This document shows, piece by piece, positions 8,668-17,461 of a DNA stretch of 64,000 nt (within the stretch, counting starts at the first letter, position 1; every line of letters begins with the position of its first letter). Made by a program: the position numbers and the translations under genes. Source of the stretch: JAHEAO01 sp942492375 (GTDB lineage: Bacteria > Pseudomonadota > Alphaproteobacteria > Rhodobacterales > Rhodobacteraceae); the NCBI GenBank assembly GCA_942492375.1, contig CALOEL010000007.1, positions 223,841 through 287,840 of the forward strand. Direction: 5' to 3'. The notes beneath the pieces are model-generated. The model was not told where the DNA came from, did not search any database, and was given only the letters and a program-made list of their open reading frames with translations.

Positions 8668-9702
8668 TCAGCCCTTCAGCCGCGTCCAGATCTTGTTGTA
8701 AAGATCCACTGTCTCCTGCGGACATGGCTTCACGAAATCCGGGGCCGGCGCGTCAGCCGGCATCACGATCTCGGGCGCGGTCAGCATCTCCTCGTCCATA
8801 TATTCCTCGCTGCCCTTAATTCCATTGGCATAGCGCGCGAAATTCGAGATCAGCGCGGCATTCTCGGGCGCCATGATGAAGTTCACGAACAGTTTCGCAT
8901 TCTCCATGTTCGGCGCGTCTTTCAGCACCGCGACATTGTCCATCCAGCCCGTGAAGCCCTCGACCGGATAGGCATATTGCAGCGTCGGGCGCTGTTCGCG
9001 GGCGCGCATCGCAGCGCCATTCCAGTTCTGCGACAAATCAACATCGTTCGAGGTCAGCTTTTCGATGGTGGAATAGTCCATCGTGCGCCAGTGCTGCTTG
9101 GCATTGAGCAGAAGCTCGGTGACTTCCTTCAACTGCTCGGTATTACCGTTGCAACGCTCGTAGCCCAGGTAGCGCAGGCCGGCATTGATGACGTCGTTCA
9201 TGTCGTTGAGCATGTTGATCCGGCCCTGAAGTTCGGCGGGCGGTTCAAAAAGAAGCTTCAACGTATTGATATCACCATCATAAACGGCTGTGTCCACAGT
9301 AAAAGACGTGGTGCCCCACTGCCATGGGACCGAATAGTTGCGTCCCTCGTCCCACCAGACATCGACCCATTTCGGATCCATGTGCTGGAAATTCTCCATT
9401 TCGTTCGGCTTGATCTCGGCCAGCAGGTCTTCTTCAATCATGATCTTGATCATGTAGTCGCCGGGCACAACGATATCGTAACCGGTGCCGCCTTCCTTGA
9501 CCTTGGCCAGCATCGTCTCGTTGGAATCATAGCCGTCGAGCGTCACATCGACATCGTATTCGGCTTCGAATTTCTCGATCAGCTCGGGGTTTGTGTAGTT
9601 GCCCCAGTTATAGATGTTCAGCGCACCCTCGGCGAAGGCCGGAACTGACAAGGTGAACGATGCGACCGCGACCATTCCAAGTGTTGATGTCGTCTTCTTC
9701 AT
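8668..9702 (-). CDS. potD: Spermidine/putrescine-type ABC transporter substrate-binding protein
   Basis: A 344-residue protein. It has a signal peptide (MKKTTSTLGMVAVASFTLSVPAFA) and the PotD/PotF hallmark LNIYNWGNYTNPELIEKFE just after cleavage. GYDSNETMLAKVKEG and YDIVVPGDYMI are also typical. The start has an AAGGAGG site seven bases upstream. Encoded in potA-potB-potC-potD order with hairpins on both sides. The ligand is probably a polyamine or related cation. Confidence 0.92.
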   Translation of the reverse strand: MKKTTSTLGMVAVASFTLSVPAFAEGALNIYNWGNYTNPELIEKFEAEYDVDVTLDGYDSNETMLAKVKEGGTGYDIVVPGDYMIKIMIEEDLLAEIKPNEMENFQHMDPKWVDVWWDEGRNYSVPWQWGTTSFTVDTAVYDGDINTLKLLFEPPAELQGRINMLNDMNDVINAGLRYLGYERCNGNTEQLKEVTELLLNAKQHWRTMDYSTIEKLTSNDVDLSQNWNGAAMRAREQRPTLQYAYPVEGFTGWMDNVAVLKDAPNMENAKLFVNFIMAPENAALISNFARYANGIKGSEEYMDEEMLTAPEIVMPADAPAPDFVKPCPQETVDLYNKIWTRLKG

Positions 9703-9728
9703 GGGAATACCTCCTTGTTTCTCCCTCA

Positions 9729-9749
9729 CGGGCCGCCTCCCGCGGCCCG
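9729..9749 (-). promoter_or_regulatory. Intercistronic hairpin between potC- and potD-like genes
   Basis: A perfect 8-bp stem (cgggccgc/gcggcccg) with a 5-nt loop precedes potD. With the hairpin after potD, it isolates the binding-protein message and may raise its stability relative to the permeases. Confidence 0.45.
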
Positions 9750-9753
9750 CGCC

Positions 9754-10611
9754 TTACTTTCGTTTTCGCGTGACCCAGAACAGAAGGATCACAAAAAACA
9801 GCGACAAGCCCAGCAACAGCGTCGAAACAGCATTGATCTCGGGCGTGATGCCGCGACGGATCTGGCCGAGTATAAAGATCGGCAGCGTAGTCTCTCCCGG
9901 CCCGGCGACGAGCAGCGTGATGATTACATCGTCGAGCGAGACGACGAAGGCCAGCATCGCGCCCGCGAATATTCCCGGCATCAGAAGCGGCAAGGTGATG
10001 CGGCGGAACACCTGAAACGGCGTGGCGTACAGATCTGCGCCCGCCTGTTCCATCGTCAGGTCCATATCCTCCAGCCGCGCACGGATCGGCATGTAGGCGA
10101 AGGGGATGCAGAAGACCGTATGCGCCAGCATCAGATAGCCGATCCCGTTCACGCCGGTGGCCTTCTTGATGATCGCGAAGAGTGCCAGTGTCGAGACCGC
10201 TGTAACGATCTCCGGCACCATCAGCGGCTGATTGATGATCGCATAGGCCAGGGTCTGGCCGCGATAGGACCGCACCCGCGTCGTGGCCAGGGCTGCCAGC
10301 GTCGCGAAGAGTGTCGCAAAAAGCGTCGCCACCGCCGCCACCTGCAGCGATATCACCGTGGCATTGCGGATCCCCTCGTTCTGGAAGGCTTCGCGGTACC
10401 AGCGCAGGCTGAACTCGGTCCAGAGCACGACCGACCGGTTGTCGTTGAAGGAAAAGACGATCAGCACGACGATCGGCGCGTAAAGAAAGAAGATGCAGGC
10501 CCAGGCCATTGCGGTGAAACCCGGCTGGCGGCGCAGATCGGTCATCCGCCGCGCCTTGCGTGCAGACGGGGCCAAGGCCGGTGCCTGGTCCTGGACGGTC
10601 GCGTCAGCCAT
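9754..10611 (-). CDS. potC: Spermidine/putrescine-type ABC transporter permease
   Basis: A 285-residue permease with about six membrane helices. The first follows a basic cytoplasmic N-terminus (ACIFFLYAPIVVLIVFSF). The EAA-loop segment is EQAGADLYATPFQVFRRITLP. PotC-type sequence SLDDVIITLLVAGPGETTLP is clear. The ATG at 10611 overlaps the potB stop by 8 bases, indicating translational coupling. Confidence 0.92.
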   Translation of the reverse strand: MADATVQDQAPALAPSARKARRMTDLRRQPGFTAMAWACIFFLYAPIVVLIVFSFNDNRSVVLWTEFSLRWYREAFQNEGIRNATVISLQVAAVATLFATLFATLAALATTRVRSYRGQTLAYAIINQPLMVPEIVTAVSTLALFAIIKKATGVNGIGYLMLAHTVFCIPFAYMPIRARLEDMDLTMEQAGADLYATPFQVFRRITLPLLMPGIFAGAMLAFVVSLDDVIITLLVAGPGETTLPIFILGQIRRGITPEINAVSTLLLGLSLFFVILLFWVTRKRK

Positions 10612-11548
10612 GACGCACCCCCTCTTTGCCGGCGTTGCGGACATAGACCAGCAGCGTCGCCATTACGACAACCATCAGGATCAGCGCCGCCGCAGAGCCG
10701 AAGGGCCAGTTGCGGGACGATCCGAATTGCAGCGCGATCAGGTTGCCGATCATCAGCTTCTTGCCGCCGCCCAGAAGCTCGGGCGTGATATAGGCGCCGA
10801 GGCCGGGGATGAAGACCAGGATGCAGCCGGCGACGATACCCGGCTTCGCCGCCGGAATGATGATCCGGCGCAGCACTTTGAGACGGGTCGCGTAAAGATC
10901 GTAGGCCGCTTCGACCAGCCGGAAATCCAGTTTCTCCAATGACGCATAGAGCGGCAGGACCATGAAGGGCAGATAGGAATAGATCAGCCCCATGAACACT
11001 GCGCCATCCGTGTAGAGCATGCCGAATGGACGGTCGATCAGCCCGGTCTTCATCAATCCGGTATTGATGATGCCCTCGTCGCGGATGATCAGCAGCACGG
11101 CATAGGTGCGGATCAGCAGATTGGTCCAGAACGGCAGCGTGATCAGGAAGAGCCAGATGTTCCGCTGTTCGGGCGGGCGTGTGGCGATGAAATAGGCTGT
11201 CGGGAAGCCGATCAGCAAGGCGCCGATAGTGGCGACGAAGGCCAAACCTATGGATCGCGCGAAGATACCGAGATATGTGGTTGAAAACGCAAGTGTTTCA
11301 TCGAATATGTCACGCTCGAAAAGAAACTGGATATAGGCTTCGGTCGAAAAGTCCCAGATCACACCACCATAGGTACCGGGGCTAAGGAAGGAATAGATCA
11401 GCGTGATGACCAGCGGGAACAGGCCGAATAAGCCGATGGTCAGAAGTGCTGGCGCCAGCAGCAGCCAGCGCCGCCGCCGGGCGCGCGCGTCGCTCTGATC
11501 CTGAGCCTGCCCGTCGGATGCCGGGGACATGTCGGAGGCCACTGCCAT
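10604..11548 (-). CDS. potB: Spermidine/putrescine-type ABC transporter permease
   Basis: A 314-residue permease. A charged N-terminus precedes the first helix (WLLLAPALLTIGLFGLFPLVITLIYSF). The EAA loop (EAAYDLYATRLKVLRRIIIP) and IPGLGAYITPELLGGGK are typical of PotB. The ATG overlaps the potA stop (TGATG). It pairs with the potC product to form the channel. Confidence 0.92.
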   Translation of the reverse strand: MAVASDMSPASDGQAQDQSDARARRRRWLLLAPALLTIGLFGLFPLVITLIYSFLSPGTYGGVIWDFSTEAYIQFLFERDIFDETLAFSTTYLGIFARSIGLAFVATIGALLIGFPTAYFIATRPPEQRNIWLFLITLPFWTNLLIRTYAVLLIIRDEGIINTGLMKTGLIDRPFGMLYTDGAVFMGLIYSYLPFMVLPLYASLEKLDFRLVEAAYDLYATRLKVLRRIIIPAAKPGIVAGCILVFIPGLGAYITPELLGGGKKLMIGNLIALQFGSSRNWPFGSAAALILMVVVMATLLVYVRNAGKEGVRHG

Positions 11549-12669
11549 CAGTCCGCGATGACCTGAAGATGCACATCGGGCAGCACAACGCCGACCTTGT
11601 CTCCGATCCGACCTTTCGCCTCGGCGCTGCGGGCGACCAGCTCCGAGCCGTCGGCCAGGCGAATATGCATGTTATTGCCGACGCCGAAATAGACGACGTT
11701 CTCGATCTCGCCATACGTCGTGGCGCGGGGATCGTCCGCTGCCGTCAATTCCACGTTTTCTGGCCGGATCGCGACGCTGACCTTGCCCGGCTTGGCATCC
11801 CGGTCCTGCAGCCCCGCCTCGGCTTCTCCGCCGCCCGGCAGGGCGATACGGCCCCTGCCCTGCGCTAGCGTTTTAAGTTCTGCCTGCAATATGTTGATAT
11901 CACCTATGAAATCTGCAACGAATCTACGTGCCGGGTGGTTATAGATCTCCTTCGGCGTCCCGACCTGCAGGATATGGCCCGTATCCATCACCGCGATGCG
12001 GTCGGACATCGTCAGAGCCTCTTCCTGATCGTGGGTCACGAAGACGAAGGTGATGCCGGTCTCGCTTTGTAGCCGCTTCAGTTCGATCTGCATGGCCTTG
12101 CGGAGCTTCAGGTCCAGCGCCGACAGCGGCTCGTCGAGCAGTAGCACCTTGGGATGCGGTGCCAGCGCCCGCGCCAAGGCCACCCGCTGTTGCTGGCCGC
12201 CCGAAAGCTGTTCGGTGCGCCGCCCGGCCAGATGTTCCATCCGCACCAGCTCAAGCATCTGCGCGGTGGTTTCAGCGATTTCTTTTGCAGGTTTTCCAAG
12301 CATTTCCAGACCGAAGCCGATGTTCTCGGCGACCGTCATGTGGGGAAATAGCGCATAATTCTGAAAGACGGTGTTGACCGGTCGGCGATAGGGCGGCAGG
12401 TGGCCGATTTCCTGGCCTTCCAGCAGGATACGACCGCGTGTCGGCAGCTCGAATCCCGCGATCAGTCGCAGCAACGTCGTCTTGCCACAGCCGGACGGGC
12501 CGAGAAGCGTGAAGAACTCGTTCGGCCGGATGGTGACCGACACGTCGTCGAGCGCGGTAACCGCATGTTCGCCCTTGCCGAAGGACTTGGTCACATGATC
12601 GACAAGGATCATCTGGGCGCCATCCGAACGTTCCGGATGCTCTTGCGTCATCACCTCCGCAGCGTCCAT
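11548..12669 (-). CDS. potA: Spermidine/putrescine-type ABC transporter ATP-binding protein
   Basis: A 373-residue ATPase. Walker A is GPSGCGKT, the Q-loop region is FQNYALFPHMT, the signature is LSGGQQQR, Walker B is VLLLDEP and the H-loop is THDQEEAL. A C-terminal TOBE_2 domain (about residues 290-370) contains SVAIRPENVEL. The start at 12669 has GGAGGG upstream. A longer frame reaching 13074 runs over the divergent amidohydrolase gene and was discarded. First gene of the operon. Confidence 0.93.
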   Translation of the reverse strand: MDAAEVMTQEHPERSDGAQMILVDHVTKSFGKGEHAVTALDDVSVTIRPNEFFTLLGPSGCGKTTLLRLIAGFELPTRGRILLEGQEIGHLPPYRRPVNTVFQNYALFPHMTVAENIGFGLEMLGKPAKEIAETTAQMLELVRMEHLAGRRTEQLSGGQQQRVALARALAPHPKVLLLDEPLSALDLKLRKAMQIELKRLQSETGITFVFVTHDQEEALTMSDRIAVMDTGHILQVGTPKEIYNHPARRFVADFIGDINILQAELKTLAQGRGRIALPGGGEAEAGLQDRDAKPGKVSVAIRPENVELTAADDPRATTYGEIENVVYFGVGNNMHIRLADGSELVARSAEAKGRIGDKVGVVLPDVHLQVIAD

Positions 12670-12784
12670 CGGTATCGCCCTCCAATCGCAATTCTTCGCA
12701 TGAAAAGGAGTGTTTACCTTCCCCGGCTTGAACAGCATCCTACGAAAGCGCGACGCGCTTGGATAGCGGGCAATTGGATCGTCG

Positions 12785-14464
12785 ATGGAGAATGCACCGG
12801 AGTTGATCGTGGTGAACGGACGGGTCCTGACCATGGACGCCGCCCGGCCCCGCGCCGAGGCTGTCGCGATTGTCGGCGGCGTGATTCGCGCCGTCGGAGC
12901 ATCCGCTGCCATTCGCGACATGGCCGGTTCCGGAACGCGGATGATCGATGCCGGTGGCAAGACCGTGCTGCCGGGGTTCATCGACAGCCACGTGCATCTG
13001 TTCCAGGGTGCCGCCGCGCTGGACTTTCTCACTCTGGACCAGGTTCGCGGGACGCAGCAGCTACGGCGCGCCATAGTGGACTATGCCGCCGCGCGGCCCG
13101 AAGAGCCGCTGATCCTCGGGACCGGAGCGAGCTACGGATTGATCGACGGCCGCAGCCCGACCCGTCAGAATATCGACGCGATTCTGGCGGATCGACCGGT
13201 CGCCCTGATGGCCCCCGATCTCCACACGATCTGGGCCAATACGCTGGCGCTGCGGGCGGCAGGGCTGCTGCATGGCGCCGAGATGCCCGAAGGCAGCTCG
13301 GTGGTGATGGGTGCCGATGGCCTGGCGACCGGCGAGTTGCTGGAAACCGGCGCGATGGGGCCGGTGCTGCGGCTGTCGCGCACCGGTGGGCGCGACATGC
13401 TGGGTTATCTGACCGGTGGCGATCCGATACCTCCGGCAACCACCGCCGAACGCGCCACCGACAAGGCCCTGCTGGCGCGCGGGCTGGCCCATGCGGCGTC
13501 GCACGGGATCACGTCGATGCACAACATGGACGGCAATTTCTACCAACTCGACCTGCTTGATGAACTGCGTGCCGAGGAGCGGCTGATCTGCCGAATGGAA
13601 GTGCCGTTCCATCTGAAGAACTTCGATCCTCTGGACCGGCTGGACGAGGCCGTCGAGATGCGGCAGCGCTACGATGACGACTGGCTCTGGTCGGGGCGGG
13701 TCAAGATGTTCATGGACGGCGTCGTCGAATCCCGCACCGCTCTGATGCTGCGCCCCTATCCCGATGCTACGACCTCGGGAGAGGCCGTGTTCGAGCCCGA
13801 CCATTTCAATGCAGCCTGCATCCGTGCCGACGCGCTGGGGCTGCAACTATCGACCCATGCGATCGGCGATCTGGCGGTGCGGCGGACGCTGGACGGCTAC
13901 GAAGCGGCGCGGAAGGCGAATGGTCCGAGAGATTCGCGCCACCGGATCGAACATATCGAGACGATCCATCCCCACGACCTGCCCAGGATCGCGCAGCTTG
14001 GTGCCGTCGCTTCGATGCAACCGCGTCACGCGGCCTTCGGCGGCTGGTTCGACCCGCCCCAACCCGGCACCGCCTTTCACGAGGATCAGTTTGCGCTGGC
14101 CTATCCCTGGCGCGCGATCCGCGATAGCGGCGCGGCGCTGATCTTCTCGACCGACTGGCCGGTGGTGCCGGTGGATGTAATGCCCAATATCGGGGCCGCC
14201 GTCGCCCCCAGGGATCTGGGACCCGCCTGGCCGGACCAGAGCCAGTCGCTGATGGACACGCTCGCCTCCTATACAAGCGGCAACGCCTGGGCCGCCTTCC
14301 GCGAGGCGCGGATGGGCCGGCTGCGCGAAGGGATGCTGGCCGATCTCGTATTGCTCGACAGCGATCTGGACTCAGTGGCACTCACCGAGATCGGCGCGGT
14401 GCGGCCTGTGCTGACGATCTGCGGCGGGCGGATCACCTATGGCGAGGATGCGGCCGAGCCGTAA
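12785..14464 (+). CDS. YtcJ-like metal-dependent amidohydrolase (Amidohydro_3)
   Basis: A 559-residue protein of the amidohydrolase superfamily. The metal site begins with HVH in PGFIDSHVHLFQG. GITSMHNMDG, STHAIGDLAVR and HRIEHIETI follow in the family order, and the C-terminal beta-sandwich carries REGMLADLVLLD. It is divergent from potA, so the two units may share a control region (12670-12784). YtcJ relatives hydrolyse N-acyl or N-formyl amides. The pairing with a polyamine-type transporter and a NylB-like hydrolase suggests catabolism of an amide-bearing amine. Confidence 0.88.
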   Translation: MENAPELIVVNGRVLTMDAARPRAEAVAIVGGVIRAVGASAAIRDMAGSGTRMIDAGGKTVLPGFIDSHVHLFQGAAALDFLTLDQVRGTQQLRRAIVDYAAARPEEPLILGTGASYGLIDGRSPTRQNIDAILADRPVALMAPDLHTIWANTLALRAAGLLHGAEMPEGSSVVMGADGLATGELLETGAMGPVLRLSRTGGRDMLGYLTGGDPIPPATTAERATDKALLARGLAHAASHGITSMHNMDGNFYQLDLLDELRAEERLICRMEVPFHLKNFDPLDRLDEAVEMRQRYDDDWLWSGRVKMFMDGVVESRTALMLRPYPDATTSGEAVFEPDHFNAACIRADALGLQLSTHAIGDLAVRRTLDGYEAARKANGPRDSRHRIEHIETIHPHDLPRIAQLGAVASMQPRHAAFGGWFDPPQPGTAFHEDQFALAYPWRAIRDSGAALIFSTDWPVVPVDVMPNIGAAVAPRDLGPAWPDQSQSLMDTLASYTSGNAWAAFREARMGRLREGMLADLVLLDSDLDSVALTEIGAVRPVLTICGGRITYGEDAAEP

Positions 14465-14898
14465 AGTTCCGCGGCCCGCGCTTCGAAGGCGCGCACGATC
14501 CGGTGCATCGCCTCGTTGAAGACGACCCCGATGATCTTCTGCAGGATCGCGTTGCGGAATTCGAAATCAACGAAGAATTCGACTTCGCAGCCGCCTTCGA
14601 ATTCGCGGAATTTCCAGTGAGATTTCAGGAACTTGAACGGACCGTCCAGATACTCCGTGTCGATACGCTTCAGATTGGGCCAGAGCGTCACGCGGCTGCC
14701 GAACCGTTCGCGGAAGACCTTGAACGAGATCACCAGGTCGGCCTCCATCACCTCGTGGGCGTCGATCTGCTTGCGAGAGCGTATCCGTGACGCTGCGCAC
14801 CAGGGCAGGAATTCAGGGTACCGCCCGACATCCGCGACCAGCGCATACATCTGATCCGCCGTGTAAGGCAGTCTGCGGGTTTCGGAATGTGTCGGCAT
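14437..14898 (-). CDS. COQ10/RatA-like SRPBCC family protein
   Basis: A 153-residue START/SRPBCC protein of the polyketide_cyc/COQ10 type. It begins THSETRRLPYTADQMYALVADVGRYPEFLPWC, the classic N-terminus of bacterial RatA/Coq10 homologues. These bind ubiquinone or related lipids and support respiration; the E. coli relative was also named as a toxin. Its 3' end overlaps the amidohydrolase gene by 28 bases, tail to tail. The ATG at 14898 was preferred to a longer frame because it matches the family N-terminus. Confidence 0.88.
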   Translation of the reverse strand: MPTHSETRRLPYTADQMYALVADVGRYPEFLPWCAASRIRSRKQIDAHEVMEADLVISFKVFRERFGSRVTLWPNLKRIDTEYLDGPFKFLKSHWKFREFEGGCEVEFFVDFEFRNAILQKIIGVVFNEAMHRIVRAFEARAAELYGSAASSP

Positions 14899-14967
14899 CT
14901 GGCTCTTTTCTGTGGTGATCCGGGGCGCAGATTTCGTAGACTGGGCGCGGTAATGCAAGGGTCAGTG

Positions 14968-15519
14968 ATGCCGCACAGAGCTTATGTGATCGACGAGATG
15001 ATCTCGGCCAAGTCCATCGCGGCGCGGATCGAGGCGCTGGCGCAGGAGATCACGACCAGTTTCAAGGGCACCGAAAAGCTGATCGTCGTGGGGTTGCTGC
15101 GCGGCTCATTTGTGTTCATCGCCGATCTCGTGCGCGAGCTCGATATGAATGTCGAGGTCGATTTCCTCGAAGCCTCGTCTTACGGCAATGCCATGGAATC
15201 CAGCCGCGAGGTGCGCATCCTGAAGGATTTGCGCGGCGAGATCGGCGGCAAGGATGTGCTGGTGGTCGAGGATATCGTCGATACCGGCTTCACCCTCAAG
15301 CATGTCGTCGGGCTGCTGCAATCCCGCGGGCCCCGGCGGCTGGAAACCATCGCGCTGCTGGACAAGCCGTCGCGTCGCGAGGTGGATATCAAGGCGACAT
15401 GGACGGGTTTCGAGATACCGGACGAATTCGTCGTTGGCTACGGCATCGATTTCGCGCAGCGCAACCGCAACCTGCCCTATATCGGCAAGGTCCGGTTCAC
15501 CGAAGACGCAGAAGAGTGA
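14968..15519 (+). CDS. hpt: Hypoxanthine phosphoribosyltransferase
   Basis: A 183-residue purine-salvage enzyme converting hypoxanthine (or guanine) plus PRPP to IMP/GMP. The PRPP-binding motif VVEDIVDTGFTL, the LLRGSFVFIADLVREL loop and the C-terminal VGYGIDFAQRNRNLPYIG segment are diagnostic. The ATG at 14968 has AAGGG upstream; an in-frame ATG at 14953 would add five residues. It is followed by a GTGA-coupled small gene. Confidence 0.93.
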   Translation: MPHRAYVIDEMISAKSIAARIEALAQEITTSFKGTEKLIVVGLLRGSFVFIADLVRELDMNVEVDFLEASSYGNAMESSREVRILKDLRGEIGGKDVLVVEDIVDTGFTLKHVVGLLQSRGPRRLETIALLDKPSRREVDIKATWTGFEIPDEFVVGYGIDFAQRNRNLPYIGKVRFTEDAEE

Positions 15520-15701
15520 ACTTCAACCCCAGGCATTTCCTGCGCATGACCCGGTGGGCCAGACACCCGCCTTCGGAAAGGCGGGTCAGGATGATCCTTG
15601 GGATCGTCCTGATCTGTCTGGTGCTGTTCGCGATCGAACGACTGTTCGGCTGGCCCGCCTGGCTGACCATGTCCGACGGGCCGAAGGGCAGGATCAACTA
15701 G
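15516..15701 (+). CDS. Small single-pass membrane protein
   Basis: A 61-residue protein. The proposed GTG start overlaps the hpt stop (GTGA), so the two are translationally coupled. It has a basic N-terminus (RMTRWARHPPSERRVR) and one helix (MILGIVLICLVLFAIERLFG). Similar short proteins follow hpt in related genomes as I recall, but no function is known. Its last 8 bases overlap the convergent LysR gene. Confidence 0.65.
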   Translation: MNFNPRHFLRMTRWARHPPSERRVRMILGIVLICLVLFAIERLFGWPAWLTMSDGPKGRIN

Positions 15702-16566
15702 GCGCGCGGCCCGCAAGCCGGTCGGCCTGCGCGGCCAACCCGTCCACCAGCAGCTTTCGCACCGCACTTATGCGGGGAACATCGGCAAGGTCGACATGGC
15801 TGGCGACCCAGATATCGACGGCCATTTCCGGCATCAGTCCCGCCTGCCGTTCCAGCCGGGGATCGGGATCGCCCAGAATCCTGGGAAGGACAGCCCGGCC
15901 CAGACCGGCAGCCGCCATTTCCCTTAAGGTCACGAAGCTGTCTGCCGCACCGATGACCGGCTCGGGCGGGTGCTCCTCTGCCATCCAGGCGGCGACCGTC
16001 GAGCGAGACAGCGGGCCGCTCATCCCCAACCATCTGGTGACCGACGAACCAGCGGCGGCGTAGACATCGAAGGCCAGCCGCGCCGCGATCTCGCCGGTCA
16101 GGTCCTCGGACAGCTGATTTGTCGGCCGTACCGCGACGTCGGCGTGCAGCCGCGCCAGGTCGAGATGGGCATTGTTCGAGAGAAGCTCGATCCGAAGCTC
16201 GCCCTGGCGGTGCCGTAGGTCGGCGAGGATTTCGGGCAGCAGCCCCGAACAGAACGTATCGGTCGAGGTCACCCGAACCACTCCGCGCAGCGGCGCCTGG
16301 GCGCCCTTGATGATCCGCTCGACGGCGAGCATGGCGGTTTCGGCCTCGCGCGCGGCGTCGATCACCCGGATCCGGTCAACCGGGACCGAGTAGCCGCGCG
16401 CAGACTTGTCGAACAGCTCGACGCCGTGACGTTCCTCGAAGGCCGCGATTCGGCGCAGCACGGTTGCGTGATTGACCCCCAGCGACCGCGCGGCCGCGGA
16501 TACCGACCCGCCTTCCGCCACCGCCAGGACATAGCGCAAATCGTCCCAGTTTTCCTTGCTGTGCAT
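15694..16566 (-). CDS. LysR family transcriptional regulator
   Basis: A 290-residue regulator. The N-terminal winged HTH (about residues 5-62; SVSAAARSLGVNHATVLRRIAAFEERHGVELFDK) is followed by a LysR_substrate domain. The start at 16566 matches the family N-terminus. It is divergent from the cytochrome c' gene, 101 bases away, and could control it. No ligand can be read. Confidence 0.9.
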   Translation of the reverse strand: MHSKENWDDLRYVLAVAEGGSVSAAARSLGVNHATVLRRIAAFEERHGVELFDKSARGYSVPVDRIRVIDAAREAETAMLAVERIIKGAQAPLRGVVRVTSTDTFCSGLLPEILADLRHRQGELRIELLSNNAHLDLARLHADVAVRPTNQLSEDLTGEIAARLAFDVYAAAGSSVTRWLGMSGPLSRSTVAAWMAEEHPPEPVIGAADSFVTLREMAAAGLGRAVLPRILGDPDPRLERQAGLMPEMAVDIWVASHVDLADVPRISAVRKLLVDGLAAQADRLAGRAPS

Positions 16567-16667
16567 GAATGATCGGGCCCGCTGCAAATTTTGGGACTAC
16601 CCTTTACTATTCTCACACCTACCTTGTGACTACGTCAAACCTTTCCGAGTTACAGGGAGACTACCGC

Positions 16668-17141
16668 ATGTTCAGAAAAACCTCGGCCGCCATCCTCGGC
16701 CTCGCGCTTGCCGCCAGTGCCGCCTCGGCGGAAAGCCATGTCGATCCCGGCATCGCAGCCGCCATCAAGGCGCGGCAATCGCATATGAGCCTCTACGCCT
16801 TCAATATCGGCGTTCTGGGCGGAATGGCGCAGGAAAACATTCCCTATGATGCCGCGATGGCAAGCGCGGCTGCCGCCAACCTTGCCGCACTCTCGAAACT
16901 CGACCAGTCGCGCTATTGGCCCGAAGGTTCGGACATGGATTCCGTCGAAGGCACCGATGCGCTGCCGAAGATCTGGGAAGACATGGCCGGCGTCGGCGAG
17001 AAGATCGACGGTCTTGTCCAAGCGGCGGCAGCAATGGAAAGCGCAGCGGGTACCGATCTGGCCTCGCTGAAAGCGGCGATGGGCGATCTGGGCGGAGCCT
17101 GCGGAGCCTGCCACAAAGCCTATCGCAAGCCCGACGAATGA
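16668..17141 (+). CDS. Cytochrome c' (c-prime type), periplasmic
   Basis: A 157-residue protein. A signal peptide (MFRKTSAAILGLALAASAASA) is followed by a four-helix-bundle cytochrome c' sequence and a single C-terminal CGACH heme site. Conserved features include AIKARQSHM, MAQENIPYD and LDQSRYWPEGSDM. Family members bind NO or CO and act in NO tolerance or electron transfer. Thirteen bases after its stop begins the target duplication of an insertion sequence that separates it from a second cytochrome gene. Confidence 0.92.
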   Translation: MFRKTSAAILGLALAASAASAESHVDPGIAAAIKARQSHMSLYAFNIGVLGGMAQENIPYDAAMASAAAANLAALSKLDQSRYWPEGSDMDSVEGTDALPKIWEDMAGVGEKIDGLVQAAAAMESAAGTDLASLKAAMGDLGGACGACHKAYRKPDE

Positions 17142-17153
17142 CACGGGTCGGGC

Positions 17154-17161
17154 GCAAGTTC
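17154..17161. repeat. Target-site duplication, left copy
   Basis: The 8-mer gcaagttc directly precedes the left inverted repeat and is repeated after the right one (19701-19708). An 8-bp duplication fits the 8-9 bp usual for IS1-family transposition. Confidence 0.95.
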
Positions 17162-17181
17162 GGTAGTGGGTCACTTTGAAA
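17162..17181 (+). repeat. Left terminal inverted repeat
   Basis: The sequence ggtagtgggtcactttgaaa is the perfect reverse complement of 19681-19700. The outermost GGTAGTG fits the IS1 end pattern. Confidence 0.95.
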
Positions 17182-17248
17182 CCTAAACTTTCAGTGTGAA
17201 CGTCACCTTTCAGTTGAAAGTCGTTTTGCGACGTCTCATGTTATTGGT

Positions 17249-17461
17249 ATGATAGATAAACCCAAGAGACCCAAAGACGCCAACCAGCTTGCCAAGTTCA
17301 TTGTGGACGTGGCGACGGGTGAGGACGTGAAGCACGAGCCTGACACGTCAGGGCAGCGTAAGGGCGGTCTGAAAGGCGGAAAGGCGAGAGCCGATAAGCT
17401 CTCGCCAGAGGAACGAAGTGAGATTGCGAAGAAGGCAGCCAAGGCGCGATGGGGCAATTAG
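17249..17461 (+). CDS. Small basic passenger protein of the insertion sequence
   Basis: A 70-residue lysine-rich protein. The N-terminal part contains QLAKFIVDVATGED; the C-terminal part is a KGGLKGGKARADKLSPEERSEIAKKAAKARW-type module of alternating basic and helical segments. I recognise this module from many small proteobacterial proteins of unknown function; it looks nucleic-acid binding. No clear Shine-Dalgarno precedes the ATG. It ends 4 bases inside the convergent passenger gene. Role in transposition, target choice or host fitness is unknown. Confidence 0.7.
   Translation: MIDKPKRPKDANQLAKFIVDVATGEDVKHEPDTSGQRKGGLKGGKARADKLSPEERSEIAKKAAKARWGN

Noticed and set aside
12670..13074. N-terminal extension of PotA by 135 residues
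   Set aside because: It lies over the divergent amidohydrolase; the ATG at 12669 has a good ribosome site and matches the family start.
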